The notes under the pieces: model-generated
What the model was told of the DNA's origin: nothing
Databases searched by the model: none
Seen by the model: the letters and a program-made list of their open reading frames with translations, nothing else
In this document: piece after piece, positions 5,864 to 6,758 of the stretch
Layout of the letters: each line of letters opens with the position of its first letter
Numbering within the stretch: the stretch's first letter is position 1
Origin: Planctomycetota bacterium
Lineage (GTDB): Bacteria > Planctomycetota > Phycisphaerae > Phycisphaerales > SM1A02
Reading direction: 5' to 3'
Assembly: GCA_003671065.1 (NCBI GenBank)
Contig: QWPU01000175.1
Location: forward strand, 1 to 6,758
DNA length: 6,758 nucleotides
Translations under genes and position numbers: made by a program

Positions 5864-6758
5864 TTGTCGAAGAAACCAGTCTCGTTGAAGGTGCATGAAT
5901 TGGCGAAGGAACTCGGCGTGAGTTCCAAGGACATCGTTGCGCGTTGTCAGTCCGAAGACATCGCGGCCATCGTGAATCATCTGTCGCCAGTGAGCGTCGG
6001 TCTCGCCATGACGGTCCGCGAGTGGTTCCCTTCATCAGCGGCGTCCGCGCAGACAGCGACTGCCACCGCGACTGCAACCGAGACCGCTACCCAGACAAAG
6101 CCTACTTCCGCAGCGAGCACCTCGAGCCCATCGCGTTCGCGCATGAAGACTCCCACTGAGAGTGGATCAAGCAGCGCAAGTCCTGCGAGCGCGGAATCCG
6201 ATGACGAGACTCCAGCGGTCGCCAAGCGCGCAACGAAGAAAATTGCCACCGCTCCTACCGTCGTGATCGCACCTGCCCCGAGCCCACGCACTCCCATGGT
6301 GCGCACTCCAATTGCAGCGGATCACGCGACTGAGGCAGCACCATCTACGAGTACTCCGCCAGTTTCTGACGGACCATCGTCCGCGGATGCCGCGCGCCAA
6401 ACGCCAAGTGCACCAGCGGTCGCAGCGACGACTGTGCACACGCGCCCATCGGCAGCCGCACCAACGGTCAATCCAGCCGCTCATGCCGCTCATGCTGCAC
6501 CTTCAGCGCCTCCAACGCCCGCGCGTCCTGCAGCAAATCCAACTCCGGCAACTCCGGTTGCTCCGCGTCCCTTCCGCGTTCCCGCAGGATTGACGGCGCA
6601 TCAGCCAGCTCGTACCGACCAAAGCGCACCATCAACAGCGCCTCGTCCAACAGCGCCAGCAACACCTTCAACTACGCCGCCAACCCGTCGTGTCATCACT
6701 GCAGGGCCACCAGCGCCCGCATCAATGGCCGACCCTTCAGGCGCCGCGCCCGTGATGA
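5864..6758 (+). CDS. infB: Translation initiation factor IF-2, N-terminal part (3' truncated)
   Basis: IF-2 is the GTPase that delivers initiator fMet-tRNA to the 30S subunit and promotes 50S joining. The frame opens at TTG 5864 and runs through the window end without a stop, giving 298 codons. Residues 4-54 are the IF2_N helical module: VSLKVHELAKELGVSSKDIV, then a Ser-rich turn and VGLAMTVREWF. From about residue 57 onward the protein is a low-complexity linker of Ala, Pro, Thr and Ser with scattered Lys/Arg. This is typical of long IF-2 proteins, where a disordered segment separates the N-module from the G domain. The GTPase motifs (GHVDHGKT and so on) must lie past the window, so catalytic integrity cannot be judged. 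A 9-bp tandem duplication (6476-6493) encodes AAHAAH in the linker. Position after nusA, as in the conserved nusA-infB operon, supports the call. Confidence 0.93.
   Translation, partial: MSKKPVSLKVHELAKELGVSSKDIVARCQSEDIAAIVNHLSPVSVGLAMTVREWFPSSAASAQTATATATATETATQTKPTSAASTSSPSRSRMKTPTESGSSSASPASAESDDETPAVAKRATKKIATAPTVVIAPAPSPRTPMVRTPIAADHATEAAPSTSTPPVSDGPSSADAARQTPSAPAVAATTVHTRPSAAAPTVNPAAHAAHAAPSAPPTPARPAANPTPATPVAPRPFRVPAGLTAHQPARTDQSAPSTAPRPTAPATPSTTPPTRRVITAGPPAPASMADPSGAAPVM

Noticed and set aside
5977..6306. Hydrophobic minus-strand frame of 109 codons inside infB
   Set aside because: It is the complement of the Ala/Thr/Pro-rich IF-2 linker; the apparent membrane segment is an artefact of antisense reading of GC-rich codons.
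6476..6493. 9-bp tandem duplication GCCGCTCAT x2
   Set aside because: Lies within the infB linker, encodes AAHAAH, and is ordinary slippage in low-complexity coding sequence.

Overview
The window looks like ordinary chromosomal sequence from a flagellated Gram-negative bacterium of moderately high GC (judged by eye). Planctomycetota, perhaps near Phycisphaerae, is my best guess. This rests on the style of FliM (the stretch around DRLLGGSNKDLFVPQRP), on the NusA opening, and on an IF-2 with a long Ala/Pro/Thr/Ser-rich N-terminal linker. It comes from memory of the families, not from a search.

Layout. (1) Positions 1-390, plus strand: the C-terminal end of a TPR-like protein whose start lies outside the window. 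(2) Positions 448-2469, minus strand, convergent with the first gene: a complete three-domain DsbD-type thiol:disulfide interchange protein with all six expected cysteines. (3) Positions 2636-3679, plus strand, divergent from dsbD: fliM, the flagellar motor switch protein, with no other flagellar gene beside it here. (4) Positions 3680-4381: about 700 bases with no recognised gene. They hold a doubtful 159-codon minus-strand frame, two sizeable hairpins, a sigma70-like promoter candidate, three imperfect 14-bp tandem repeats and a chain of three small hairpins leading into nusA. (5) Positions 4382-5773: nusA. (6) Positions 5864-6758: the first 298 codons of infB (IF-2), starting at TTG behind a perfect AGGAGG and running off the window.

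The nusA-infB pair is the conserved transcription/translation operon, but rimP, which commonly precedes nusA, is not directly upstream. I see no new multi-gene system, mobile element, CRISPR array, tRNA or rRNA. The parts most worth a second look are non-coding: the structured 5' region of nusA with its tandem repeats, the isolated hairpin near 3861-3889, and the TTG start of an initiation-factor gene.
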